Of a stretch of 64,000 nt of DNA, positions 46,394 to 55,137 are shown one piece after another. Position 1 is the first letter of the stretch; each line of letters begins with the position of its first letter. Source of the DNA: Nostoc sp. KVJ20. Its GTDB lineage: Bacteria; Cyanobacteriota; Cyanobacteriia; Cyanobacteriales; Nostocaceae. A program made the position numbers and the translations under genes. The stretch spans positions 1-64,000 of the forward strand of contig NZ_KV757572.1 of assembly GCF_001712795.1 (NCBI RefSeq). Reading direction: 5' to 3'. Below the pieces are notes generated by a model that was given only the letters and a program-made list of their open reading frames with translations, did not search any database and was not told the DNA's origin.

Positions 46394-46479
46394 AACTCAG
46401 AATAATAGAAGATGGGAGTCAACAAACTGCTTAAAGAACGCTTGACAAAGTTTGATCATCTTAAAACAAGCGAGGTTCT

Positions 46480-47100
46480 ATGATTCAAGCCATACACAAA
46501 TTAGTAACTTTTGAAGATTTTGCAGCTTGGCGGCCTGAAGGTGGGAGATACGAATTACATGATGGCGTGATTGTTGAAATGGCTCAACCAGTAGGGGATC
46601 ATGAGGATGTTGTTGGTTTTTTGGCGCTAAATATATCTATCGAAATTGGGCGACAAAAACTTCCTTACTTCATTCCAAAAACTGTATTAGTCAAGCCATT
46701 TGAAGGTGAATCAGCTTATTCACCAGACATCTTAATAATCAATCGACCAAATTTAGTGAATGAGCCTTTATGGAAAAAAGAATCAACTGTATCTCAAGCT
46801 GCATCTATTCCATTAGTTATTGAAGTTGTTAGTACTAACTGGCGAGATGATTATTACAAAAAATTAGCTGATTATGAAGCTATAGGTATTCCTGAATATT
46901 GGATTATAGATTATGCGGCTATAGGTGCTAGGAAGTTTATTGGCAATCCTAAGCTGCCTACTATATCCATTTATCAATTAATTGATGGTGAGTACCAAGT
47001 TACTCAATTTAAAGGCGATACCCATATTGTCTCGCCTACTTTCCCAGAATTGAATTTAACCGCCGAACAGATTTTTCAAGCTGGAAGTGTGCAAATCTAG
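46480..47100 (+). CDS. Uma2 family putative endonuclease, inserted between dndC and dndD
   Basis: 206 residues of the Uma2/DUF820 family: GRYELHDGVIVEM, SPDILII, PLVIEVVSTNWRDDYYKK (Glu and the following lysines of the PD-(D/E)xK fold) and PEYWIIDY. All catalytic segments look intact. A 23-codon frame (46412-46483) ends in an ATGA overlap with its start and could be a leader. It splits dndC from dndD, which normally lie together, so it is probably an insertion. Confidence 0.85.
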   Translation: MIQAIHKLVTFEDFAAWRPEGGRYELHDGVIVEMAQPVGDHEDVVGFLALNISIEIGRQKLPYFIPKTVLVKPFEGESAYSPDILIINRPNLVNEPLWKKESTVSQAASIPLVIEVVSTNWRDDYYKKLADYEAIGIPEYWIIDYAAIGARKFIGNPKLPTISIYQLIDGEYQVTQFKGDTHIVSPTFPELNLTAEQIFQAGSVQI

Positions 47101-47454
47101 CCACGCTTACCAACACCCAGACAGATGCGATCGCATTTCTTAACAGTTAGTGATGGTATTATCTATATTTCATAGACAATATTTTTTATCAATGCGTCAG
47201 ACAAAATCATCTAATTAATTTTATCTGATTCCTTTGATCACAAAGTTTCTACTTCTGCGATCGCTGTCGAACTCATGTTAATCTTAGGATGTTTTAAAAG
47301 TCGTGATTGATTTATAAAATATTTTACCCCACCCTAACCCTCCCCTTTATAAGGGGAGGGAACTTGATTTTCTTGTTTCCCCCCTTATAAAGGGGGGATT
47401 AAGGGGGGTAAAAAATCACACCGTATAACTTTTCAAACACACTCTTAAAAATTA
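47101..47454. other. Gap between Uma2 and dndD holding a MITE-like element
   Basis: About 350 bases. The first 200 are AT-rich without a feature; the rest is the hairpin-rich element at 47322-47413. dndD may need its own promoter here. Confidence 0.5.
47322..47413. mobile_element. MITE-like repeat with terminal inverted repeats
   Basis: About 92 bases bounded by TTTTACCCC and GGGGTAAAA (9-bp perfect terminal inverted repeats), with two internal hairpins: CCCTCCCCTT-TAT-AAGGGGAGGG (47338-47360) and CCCCCCTT-ATA-AAGGGGGG (47379-47397). This CCCCTTTATAAGGGG type is widespread in Nostoc-like genomes, from memory. It encodes nothing. Confidence 0.7.
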
Positions 47455-49440
47455 ATGATATTTCTTGAACTAGTTCTACAAAACTTTGGCCCCTACAGTG
47501 GTAAACAGGTAATCAATCTTAACCCAAAAATTGATGAGGAAAGCTCACACCCAATTATTCTTTTAGGTGGGATGAATGGCGGCGGAAAAACCACCCTTAT
47601 GGATGCGATTCGTCTCGCCCTTTATGGCCCCCGTGCCCAATGTTCTACCCGTGGTAATTTAAGTTATAGTGATTTTCTCAATCAATGCGTTAACAATAAA
47701 ATTGATCCAGTTGCAGACACGCGAATTGAATTACTTTTTGAACATATTGAAAACGATAAACCAATAAAATACCGTGTTGTGCGGAGTTGGACAAAAAATC
47801 CTAAAGACGGTAAAGATACATTAGGTATTTTAGGTGACAGTGATACATGGCCTGATGCTTTAGTTAATATCTGGGATGAATATATTGAAAATCTCCTGCC
47901 ATTAGGGATTTCCAACTTATTTCTTTTTGATGGTGAACAAGTTAAAGAACTCGCAGAACAGGAAACACCACCACCAGTTGTAGTAGACGCAATTCGTGGA
48001 CTTTTAGGTTTAGAGTTAGCAGATCGTTTAGCAGTTGATTTAGATATTTTAGTTAACCGTAAACTTAAAGAAGTTGGTAATAGTAAGGATTTAGCAAACC
48101 TAGAGGAGATTGAAACTAGGTTAACCCAACAGCAAGAAGATTATCAAATAACAGAAGATAAATTAGAAACTCTCAAAAATCAGGTAGAAGAATTAGAACA
48201 AAAGCAGCAAGAAGCCTTTGATAAATTTATTTCTGAAGGTGGAAAGATTGCAGCAGAACGCAATCAACTAGAACTACAGCAAAATACAAAAACTGCGGAA
48301 ATTGAACAAGTACGTCAGTCGATGTGTGAATTGGCGGCTGATGTTTTACCTCTGGCATTAATTCCTAATTTACTTAATCAGGCGCAGACACAGGGAGAAA
48401 AGGAATTTCGCCATCAACAGATACAAATTTCTAAAGATTTGTTACTTGAACGAGATCAGCGTTTACTCGCTTGGCTAAATCAAGTAGAAATTTCTCCGAT
48501 ACAAGTTGAAAAAATTCAATCATTTTTAATCCAAGATGTAGATAGTTTATATGCAAAGACTCTCCAGACGGAAGCACCTTGGTTATTAGCTGATGATGAA
48601 ACTTTAAGTCAACTAGATAATCTTATATATCACTTACACAATTCTAAACTTTCTGCAAAAGAAAAATTAGCTATTCTCAAAAATAAAGAAGAAGAAATTC
48701 ATACTCTGGAAAGACAAGTGCAAACAGCAGCAGCACCCGAAGATTATACAAAGCTGCGTCAAGCATTAGAATCGGCACAAAATCAAGTTGTTGAAGCTAA
48801 AGCAAATTACGAAACAATCCGCCATCGTTTAGCTGAATTAGAAACTATTATTGCCAAGTCAAAGAGAGAATTAAGTGATTATACTGTAGAAAATATTAAA
48901 CATAAAAATAGCGAACATATTATTACCTCAGCAGCGAAAGTTCAAAACACACTCAAGATTTTTCGTGAAAAATTAACTCTGCGAAAACTCAATAAATTAG
49001 AGGAAGAAGTTAAAAACTGCTTCCTTTATCTCCTGCATAAATCAGATTTAGTGCATCGTATCACTATTGATACTAAGACTTTTAGCCTTTTGCTTTACGA
49101 TTTAAATGGTAAACCTGTGCCTAAACATCGTTTATCAGCAGGTGAAAAACAACTACTTGCGATCGCATTCCTCTGGGGTTTAGCCAAAGTCTCTGGACAC
49201 CGCTTACCAGTAGTAATCGATACGCCATTAGGTAGACTAGACTCCTCTCATCGCAGCAACCTAGTTGAACGTTACTTCCCAGCCGCCAGCCATCAAGTAA
49301 TTTTGTTATCTACGGATACTGAGATTGGCAAGAAAGAAGTGGAAACACTGCGAGAAAATGAAGCGATCGCACGCGAATACCTCCTAAAATACGACTCCAC
49401 TACTCGCCAAACAACCATAAAACCAGGATATTTTTGGTAG
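47455..49440 (+). CDS. dndD: DndD, ATPase of DNA phosphorothioation
   Basis: 661 residues. SMC/Rad50-like ATPase: N-terminal MIFLELVLQNFGPYSGKQ; Walker A GMNGGGKT at 39-46; the marker NLFLFDGEQVKELAEQE; coiled coil from about 200 to 510; signature LSAGEKQLLAIA; Walker B PVVIDTPLGRLD. These fit DndD, which provides ATPase or nicking function with DndC and DndE. Length is normal. It is separated from dndC by a Uma2 gene and a MITE, and from dndE by a toxin-antitoxin remnant. Confidence 0.93.
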   Translation: MIFLELVLQNFGPYSGKQVINLNPKIDEESSHPIILLGGMNGGGKTTLMDAIRLALYGPRAQCSTRGNLSYSDFLNQCVNNKIDPVADTRIELLFEHIENDKPIKYRVVRSWTKNPKDGKDTLGILGDSDTWPDALVNIWDEYIENLLPLGISNLFLFDGEQVKELAEQETPPPVVVDAIRGLLGLELADRLAVDLDILVNRKLKEVGNSKDLANLEEIETRLTQQQEDYQITEDKLETLKNQVEELEQKQQEAFDKFISEGGKIAAERNQLELQQNTKTAEIEQVRQSMCELAADVLPLALIPNLLNQAQTQGEKEFRHQQIQISKDLLLERDQRLLAWLNQVEISPIQVEKIQSFLIQDVDSLYAKTLQTEAPWLLADDETLSQLDNLIYHLHNSKLSAKEKLAILKNKEEEIHTLERQVQTAAAPEDYTKLRQALESAQNQVVEAKANYETIRHRLAELETIIAKSKRELSDYTVENIKHKNSEHIITSAAKVQNTLKIFREKLTLRKLNKLEEEVKNCFLYLLHKSDLVHRITIDTKTFSLLLYDLNGKPVPKHRLSAGEKQLLAIAFLWGLAKVSGHRLPVVIDTPLGRLDSSHRSNLVERYFPAASHQVILLSTDTEIGKKEVETLRENEAIAREYLLKYDSTTRQTTIKPGYFW

Positions 49441-49531
49441 TAGATATTGTTAAAAATTGGCGGAGTGCGATTTTTCCAACTCTAGATATTTACAATATAT
49501 ATAACGACCTTTGGAAAGTAGATAAGCAAAG

Positions 49532-49795
49532 ATGAACTCACCACATTTACTAAAAATAGAGCGTGATCTACGTGCTTTGTCATTAGAAGAACTAGAATGG
49601 GTTTTAGAACTTATCACAAGTCAAGTGCAAGAAAAGAAGCAAATATCAGATAGCTTTACTGATGTTAAATATATGAATGAGCAACTAGCAGCAATGGCTA
49701 GTGATTTAGATATACAGTCAGAAATCGCCTCTATAAATAATGAATTTAGTGTTACAGAAATGGATGGGCTAAAAAAGGGTTTAACAAAGTGGTGA
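49532..49795 (+). CDS. Probable antitoxin partner of MazF-like gene
   Basis: 87 residues, helical and acidic, starting MNSPHLLKIERDLRALSLEELEWV; no DNA-binding fold can be named. Its TGA overlaps the start of the MazF-type gene by a few bases, the standard toxin-antitoxin layout. The call rests on position, size and charge. With the toxin broken it may be a relic. Confidence 0.6.
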   Translation: MNSPHLLKIERDLRALSLEELEWVLELITSQVQEKKQISDSFTDVKYMNEQLAAMASDLDIQSEIASINNEFSVTEMDGLKKGLTKW

Positions 49796-50139
49796 GCATT
49801 GAGAGAGGACAAATTTATTTTATAAATCTTAATCCAGTGCGTGGACGAGAACAAGCAGGAACACGACCAGTTTTAGTGTTATCTATAGACGCTATCAACC
49901 AATTACCTTTGGTTGTAACTGTAGTTGTAGGTACGAAAGGAACAAATATTAGGCACGATTATCCAAGCAATATACGAGTATTTCCAAGCGACAGTGGATT
50001 GCGACTATAAACAGTGTTTTTATGTTTTCAAATTCGTTCTTTAGATCCAAATCGCTTTCCTGCTGATCCATCTGGCAAACTTTCTGACTCCAAGATGCTT
50101 GAAGTCGAAACTGCGGTTCGCTACTGTTTGGGTTTATGA
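49789..50139 (+). pseudogene. MazF/PemK-type toxin interrupted by in-frame TAA
   Basis: A frame of 116 codons with GTG start, broken only by TAA at 50008-50010 (codon 74). Before it: RGQIYFINLNPVRGREQAGTRPVLVL, the MazF core. After it, in the same frame: TVFLCFQIRSLDPNRF ... LEVETAVRYCLGL, the family's C-terminal half. In relatives, from memory, the residues here are L-E-T, so GAA to TAA is the likely change. The truncated form lacks the second half of the fold and should be inactive as an endoribonuclease. Confidence 0.8.
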
Positions 50140-50169
50140 GCGAAAACTATCTCAATTTTTAGGAAGATT

Positions 50170-50556
50170 ATGGAATCCCCAATCGAAAGAATAAAACTCT
50201 CCCAAACAGCTAAAGAGCAACTTACCAAACTTAAGCGCAGCACCAAAATCGACCAATGGAATATCTTATGTCGTTGGGCATTTTGTCGTTCCCTCGCAGA
50301 AGCAACCACACCCTCCCCCGTTCCAATCCCCCAAGATAGCAACGTCGAAATGAGTTGGCGTGTCTTTGGCGGCGAAATGTCTGATATACTCCTCCTTGCG
50401 CTTAAACAACGCTGTCACAATGACGGTTATCCCACCGACAAAGAAACCCTCGCCATCCAATTCCGGTTACATTTGCATCGCGGTATTGGTTACTTAGCAG
50501 GCGATCCAAATATCAAGAAAATTGAAGATTTAATTGAACTGGCGGTTAAAAATTGA
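50170..50556 (+). CDS. dndE: DndE, nicked-DNA binding protein of phosphorothioation
   Basis: 128 residues, normal for DndE. Start MESPIERIKLSQTAKEQL, middle NILCRWAFCRSLAE, and the C-terminal conserved segment FRLHLHRGIGYLAGD. DndE is a small helical protein, reported as a tetramer that binds nicked double-stranded DNA. It sits between the broken toxin gene and the methyltransferase, in the same direction as dndC and dndD. Confidence 0.93.
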   Translation: MESPIERIKLSQTAKEQLTKLKRSTKIDQWNILCRWAFCRSLAEATTPSPVPIPQDSNVEMSWRVFGGEMSDILLLALKQRCHNDGYPTDKETLAIQFRLHLHRGIGYLAGDPNIKKIEDLIELAVKN

Positions 50557-50607
50557 AAGGATATTAGTTGACTGTTAACTGTTCACTGTTAACTGACAAT
50601 TAATATT

Positions 50608-52065
50608 ATGCCTGAAGCGCTAGAAATTGAGCGTCATCGAGCTGCGATCGCTCGCCCCGACATCTCTCGCCCTGTACGATTGGCTATAGAAGGGTCAATC
50701 CTCAATCAAGACACCACTTTTTTTGATTACGGTTGCGGCTACGGTGGTGATGTTCAGCGAGTAAAAAACTTAGGTTACACCAGCACAGGCTGGGATCCTT
50801 ACTATTATCCCGATGTACCACGCACCGCCGCCGATGTGGTTAACCTGGGTTATGTCCTCAATGTTATTGAAGACTCAGAGGAACGCCGTCAAAGCTTGAT
50901 CCAAGCTTGGGAACTCACCGGGAAAGTTTTAATTGTCGCGGCTCAAATACTAATTAACGCTCCCAGCAAAACCCAACTTGCTTACAATGATGGCATTGTG
51001 ACGCGCCGCAATACTTTTCAGAAATATTACGAACAGCAAGAACTCAAAACTTATATTGATGAAGTCCTAAATGTCGATGCAGTACCGATCGCACTAGGCG
51101 TTTACTTTGTTTTTCGAGATGAAGCTGAAAAAGAAAGTTACAAAGCTATCCGCTTCTTTTCTGCGACTTCTACACCGCGAGTCCGTATCCCCACCAAGCG
51201 GTTTGAAGACTATCAAGAACAACTGCAACCATTAATGGCTTTCTTTACCAAGCGCGGTAGACTACCTGTGAAAGGGGAATTGGAAAATGAACAGGAATTA
51301 CTGAGCGAATTTGGTAACTTTCGCCGTGCCTTTGGTGTAGTTTTGCAAGCTACTGATGAGGCTGAATGGGATGCGATCGCTTACCGTCGTTCTCTAGATA
51401 TCCAAGTTTATCTCGCCCTGACTCACTTTGATAAACGCCCTGCATGGCAGAAGCTAGCGCCAGAAATGCGTCACGATATCAAAGCCTTTTTTAGTAGCTA
51501 TGAGGAAGCGTGTCTTGTAGCCGACCAAAAACTTTTCAGTTTAGGTAAACCTGGGGTGATTCAAACTGCTTGCGAAAAAAGCAAAATTGGAAAACATACA
51601 CGCGGTGCGCTTTACGTCCATGTTTCGGTATTAGCAGCACTTGACCCCGTACTACGAATTTGTGAAGGTTGCGCTAGCCGTACTATTGGGCGTATTGATG
51701 AAGCCACATTAATTAAATATCACACTGATAAACCGCAAATATCCTATCTGTCTTACCCTGAATTCGATACCGATCCCCATCCGGCGTTAAAAGCCAGCAT
51801 CGGTATTGATTTAAAAACCCTCTTTGTGACTCATCGAGACTACGAAACTAGAGCAAATCCGCCGATTTTGCACCGGAAGGAAACATTTGTCACCAGCGAC
51901 TACCCAGGCTACGAAGAATTTGCTAAACTCACCCAACAAGAACAGGAATTAGGATTGCTCAATAGCAAAAGCGACATTGGTACGCGTGAAGGTTGGGAAA
52001 AATGCCTCGCCGCATACAGAGTAGAAATCAGGGGACATCAGGTTTATCCAATTCAGGAAAGTTAA
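50608..52065 (+). CDS. DNA phosphorothioation-associated putative methyltransferase
   Basis: 485 residues. SAM-binding motif I FFDYGCGYGGDVQRV and motif region GWDPYYYPDVPRTAADVVN place it in the class I methyltransferase fold. The family is, from memory, the 'DNA phosphorothioation-associated putative methyltransferase' that accompanies dnd genes. The rest (ALTHFDKRPAWQKLAPEMRHDIKAFF) is typical of it; the target is unknown. It starts 51 bases after dndE and is the last gene of the island. Confidence 0.85.
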   Translation: MPEALEIERHRAAIARPDISRPVRLAIEGSILNQDTTFFDYGCGYGGDVQRVKNLGYTSTGWDPYYYPDVPRTAADVVNLGYVLNVIEDSEERRQSLIQAWELTGKVLIVAAQILINAPSKTQLAYNDGIVTRRNTFQKYYEQQELKTYIDEVLNVDAVPIALGVYFVFRDEAEKESYKAIRFFSATSTPRVRIPTKRFEDYQEQLQPLMAFFTKRGRLPVKGELENEQELLSEFGNFRRAFGVVLQATDEAEWDAIAYRRSLDIQVYLALTHFDKRPAWQKLAPEMRHDIKAFFSSYEEACLVADQKLFSLGKPGVIQTACEKSKIGKHTRGALYVHVSVLAALDPVLRICEGCASRTIGRIDEATLIKYHTDKPQISYLSYPEFDTDPHPALKASIGIDLKTLFVTHRDYETRANPPILHRKETFVTSDYPGYEEFAKLTQQEQELGLLNSKSDIGTREGWEKCLAAYRVEIRGHQVYPIQES

Positions 52066-52163
52066 GAAAACGCTGACGCTATAAGGTTATCCTGAATTTG
52101 TATTTAACCCAAGTAAATCTTGGTAGTTTGTCATGTTTGGGTAAAATCACACAGCGATGGCGA

Positions 52164-52195
52164 GTTTCAATCCCTGATAGGGATTAATAGGAACT
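52164..52195. repeat. Single CRISPR-repeat-like sequence
   Basis: GTTTCAATCCCTGATAGGGATTAATAGGAACT has the look of a cyanobacterial type I/III CRISPR repeat (GTTTCAATCCC...GGGATT), with a small stem. There is only one copy here, no spacers and no cas genes, so it is at most a solitary repeat. Confidence 0.45.
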
Positions 52196-52307
52196 GCTGC
52201 CACTCCGATAATCCAAACCCTTATAGGTACTAGTTACATGATATACTTCTGGATTTCCTCGTTGTATTTTATTGATATTTCCTCAAAAGAGGCAAAAATT
52301 TGAAAAT

Positions 52308-53600
52308 ATGAGGAAAATTAAATCGCTGCTGGGAGTTTTCGGTAGTCGCAAGATGGCGGCTTTATTATTTTTAGGTTTTTCATCGGGTTTACCGTTATTG
52401 TTAATCGGTAATACCTTAAAGGCTTGGATGACTGTAGAGAAGGTAGATTTGGCCGCTATTGGTTGGTTTAGCCTTGCGAGTTTGCCTTATTCCTTAAAGT
52501 TTTTATGGTCGCCGTTGGTGGACAGGTTCACCTTGCCAGTTTTGGGACGAAGACGGGGTTGGTTAATTTTGACGCAGATTGCTTTGATTGTAGCGATCGC
52601 ATTCATGGCTTTCCAACAACCCAAACAAGCATTACAGCTACTAGCCATCAACGCCATAGTCATCGCTTTTATCAGTGCAACTCAAGATATTGCCGTTGAT
52701 GCCTACCGTACCGACGTTTTAGAAAAACTAGAAATGGGGGCTGGTGCAGCCGTTTTTATCTTAGGTTATCGAATTGCCCTATTAGTCGCAGGTGCTTTAG
52801 CGTTGATACTTGCTGACCAACTACCTTGGTCATCGGTTTACTTGTTTATGGCAGGGACGATGATAATTGGTATTCTTGCCACCTTATTCGCACCAGAACC
52901 CAAAGAAATTAGCCCTCCAGGATCTCTGGCTGATGCTGTCATATTGCCCTTTCAGGAATTTTTTCAACGTCAAGGGATTATTAAAGCTATTTTAATGCTG
53001 GCATTCATTACCCTATACAAGCTAGGTGATGCTTTGTTGAGCAATATGACCACGCCTTTTTTGCTGCAAACTGGTTTTACCAAAACCGACATTGGGGCAA
53101 TTCAAGTGGGGATGGGTTTAATTGCGACGATTGTCGGTGCTTTAGCCGGTGGATCAATTTTGAGTGCTATTGGCATCAATAGATCGCTTTGGGTTTTTGG
53201 TATTCTACAAGCAGTAAGTAATTTAGCTTACTTTTTTCTAGCATACATCGGTCAAAACTACCAAGCTATGGTACTTGCCATCAACGTAGAACAATTTTGT
53301 GGTGGATTGGGGACAGCAGCCTTTGTTGCCTTTTTGATGAGTCTTTGTAACCAGCGGTTTTCTGCAACTCAATATGCTTTGTTATCCAGCTTAATGGCTG
53401 TCAGCCGTGATATTCTGGCGGCCCCTGGAGGCGCGATCGCTCAAAGCACGGGTTGGCCTATATTTTTCTTAATTACCATCGCCGCCGCTGTACCAGGACT
53501 ACTTCTATTACCAGTATTTGCCCCCTGGAACCCTCAGCCAGTGGCAATATCCAGACCAGGACTTGAGGACGAAGAAGAGGATATATGGGGAATCAAGTAG
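52308..53600 (+). CDS. AmpG-like MFS transporter
   Basis: About 430 residues from the ATG at 52308 (MRKIKSLLG); the TTG at 52272 is less likely. Twelve hydrophobic segments of the major facilitator type, with AmpG-type motifs SSGLPLLLIGNTLKAWM, SLKFLWSPLVDRF and ISATQDIAVDAYRTD. AmpG imports muropeptides for cell-wall recycling in enteric bacteria; the cyanobacterial substrate is unproven. Its end overlaps the next gene by 16 bases. Confidence 0.88.
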   Translation: MRKIKSLLGVFGSRKMAALLFLGFSSGLPLLLIGNTLKAWMTVEKVDLAAIGWFSLASLPYSLKFLWSPLVDRFTLPVLGRRRGWLILTQIALIVAIAFMAFQQPKQALQLLAINAIVIAFISATQDIAVDAYRTDVLEKLEMGAGAAVFILGYRIALLVAGALALILADQLPWSSVYLFMAGTMIIGILATLFAPEPKEISPPGSLADAVILPFQEFFQRQGIIKAILMLAFITLYKLGDALLSNMTTPFLLQTGFTKTDIGAIQVGMGLIATIVGALAGGSILSAIGINRSLWVFGILQAVSNLAYFFLAYIGQNYQAMVLAINVEQFCGGLGTAAFVAFLMSLCNQRFSATQYALLSSLMAVSRDILAAPGGAIAQSTGWPIFFLITIAAAVPGLLLLPVFAPWNPQPVAISRPGLEDEEEDIWGIK

Positions 53601-54007
53601 TTATTGCTGTCGGCACATTCATCCTCTTACTTACCGGTTTATTACTGGGGTATGTTCTCTCGCAGTTAGTTCTGGGATTTCTAGCATTTAACCTCCTAAC
53701 TTTTTTCGGAACACTCAGCCTAATTTTAATTTTTGGTACACTTTATTACGTTTTATTTTGGCAATTGCGAAGAGAACAATCCCGACCATCAACTCCATCA
53801 ACCATAAATCAAGGGATACCAACCCAGGTAGACGATGGTGGATCTGATAGCTATCTCAAAAACAGGCTAATCGCTAAATTATCTGGTGACACTGCCGCAG
53901 CCGAACGGTTAATTGAACAGGCAAAAGAGACTTATCCTGGGATGCCGGAGAATTGGTATTGCGAAAGAGTACTCGATGACTTGGAGAGCGATCGCCAGAG
54001 GGAGTAG
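53585..54007 (+). CDS. Hypothetical membrane protein
   Basis: 140 residues. Two N-terminal hydrophobic helices (VVIAVGTFILLLTGLLLGYV and FLAFNLLTFFGTLSLILIFG), then a basic loop and a soluble C-terminus (LIAKLSGDTAAAERLIEQAK ... YCERVLDDLESDRQR). It starts inside the AmpG-like gene (16-base overlap), so the two are co-translated and may be partners. The family is not recognised by name. Confidence 0.7.
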   Translation: MGNQVVIAVGTFILLLTGLLLGYVLSQLVLGFLAFNLLTFFGTLSLILIFGTLYYVLFWQLRREQSRPSTPSTINQGIPTQVDDGGSDSYLKNRLIAKLSGDTAAAERLIEQAKETYPGMPENWYCERVLDDLESDRQRE

Positions 54008-54019
54008 GGGAAGCAACAA

Positions 54020-54150
54020 GAGAGGGGAAAAGGTTAAAGGTTAAAGGGAAAAGGAATAAATTTAATCTTTCCCTTTTTCCCCTTACCCCTTACCCATTCC
54101 TCTTTACCCTTCTTACCCATGCCCAATTTCCAATGCCCCATTCCCATGCA
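54020..54150. repeat. Opposed G-rich/C-rich short tandem repeats
   Basis: GGGGAAA/GGTTAAA units followed by complementary CCCTTTT/CCCCTTA/CCCATTC units. They fill the gap before the 63-residue gene and could fold as a long hairpin. Confidence 0.65.
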
Positions 54151-54236
54151 CAGAAAATTGCTAAAATAAATCAAGAATACTTCACAAATCTTTAGCTAGG
54201 TTCTCATCAAAGTTCCTAGCTTCTTGCAATTAAAAT

Positions 54237-54428
54237 ATGGCTATTTTTCGTCAATACATCGCTCCACTGCTTGTAGTACTGGTATTTGTCTTTGCCTTAG
54301 TGGCAGTCAGCGCCCGGATCTTTTTACCGTCCGATATGGCAGCACCCGCACCAATTGAAGAGGTACAAGTAACTTCTCAACGTACTCCCACTGATTTACC
54401 TCCAGCAGCACATAACTTAGCTAGCTAA
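54237..54428 (+). CDS. Small single-pass membrane protein
   Basis: 63 residues. An N-terminal membrane helix (APLLVVLVFVFALVAVSARI) and a short Ala/Pro-rich tail outside it. There is no known family I can name. It ends 16 bases before the GNAT gene and may be co-transcribed with it. Confidence 0.6.
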   Translation: MAIFRQYIAPLLVVLVFVFALVAVSARIFLPSDMAAPAPIEEVQVTSQRTPTDLPPAAHNLAS

Positions 54429-54444
54429 GTCAATAAACATCAGC

Positions 54445-54993
54445 GTGTCTGAGCAACTATTACCTGGATATATTATTCGCCGTGGCTCCCTTTTGGAGCG
54501 ATCGCTGCTGCTTAAATTTATGCAGCGAACTTACCAGGATCTTTTTCCCAATGAGGATTTTTCCCACCTAGAGCAAACAGTTAAGCAATACTTCTCCAGC
54601 GATACGCCCTTGTGGTGGGTAGAAGAGGAGGGGGAGCAGGGGAGCAGGGGAGCAGGGGAGCAGGGGAGCAATAAAGAATCTCTCTCCTCTGCCCCTCTGC
54701 CCCTCTGCCCCTCTGCCCCGATAGCTTGCCTCTGGGTGGGCAATGCCATAGATCAAGTACATGGGAACCGTCATGCTCACATTTTTATCCTCTACGTTGT
54801 ACCAGAACATCGGCGGCGGGGTATTGGTACAGCTTTGATGCGATATGTGGAAAATTGGGCTATTCAAAGAGGCGATCGCCAGATTGGACTGCAAGTGTTT
54901 CAATCCAATAAACCCGCATTGAATCTTTACAATCAGTTAGGTTATCAAACCCAATCCATCTGGATGGTAAAATTCCTGAGTGCAGAAAAATAA
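54445..54993 (+). CDS. GNAT N-acetyltransferase with repeat-derived insert
   Basis: 182 residues from a GTG start. The C-terminal half has the acetyl-CoA site VVPEHRRRGIGTALMRYVE and the LYNQLGYQ end of the GNAT fold. In the middle, residues about 62-93 are encoded by GGGAGCAGGGGAGCA repeats and their complement (54629-54720) and read EEEGEQGSRGAGEQGS. The frame stays open and the fold resumes after it. The substrate is unknown. Confidence 0.85.
   Translation: MSEQLLPGYIIRRGSLLERSLLLKFMQRTYQDLFPNEDFSHLEQTVKQYFSSDTPLWWVEEEGEQGSRGAGEQGSNKESLSSAPLPLCPSAPIACLWVGNAIDQVHGNRHAHIFILYVVPEHRRRGIGTALMRYVENWAIQRGDRQIGLQVFQSNKPALNLYNQLGYQTQSIWMVKFLSAEK
54629..54720 (+). repeat. In-frame short tandem repeat insert in the GNAT gene
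   Basis: GGGGAGCA units (about 54631-54668) followed by CCCCTCTG units (about 54690-54717). This is an opposed repeat pair, as in the intergenic arrays, but inside a coding region and in frame. Confidence 0.8.
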
Positions 54994-55137
54994 ACTCAAG
55001 AATAGCGATAACATACTGTAGCGTATGAGTTATAGAGGTTCTCGTTTGGATAAAACTCAACGAGGAAGAAGGGAAAATGTATAAGAACCCAACTAATATA
55101 TATAAAGCTTTAACTTATTGGCGCGGGGGATTATGTG

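Noticed and set aside
46412..46483. 23-codon frame overlapping the start of the Uma2 gene
   Set aside because: The ATGA overlap is suggestive, but there is no ribosome site or family; noted in the Uma2 entry only.
36683..52065. Search for dndA (cysteine desulfurase), dndF, dndG, dndH or a DndI-like gene in the island
   Set aside because: No protein with a PLP-desulfurase motif or with DndFGH features was seen in the window; they may lie elsewhere.
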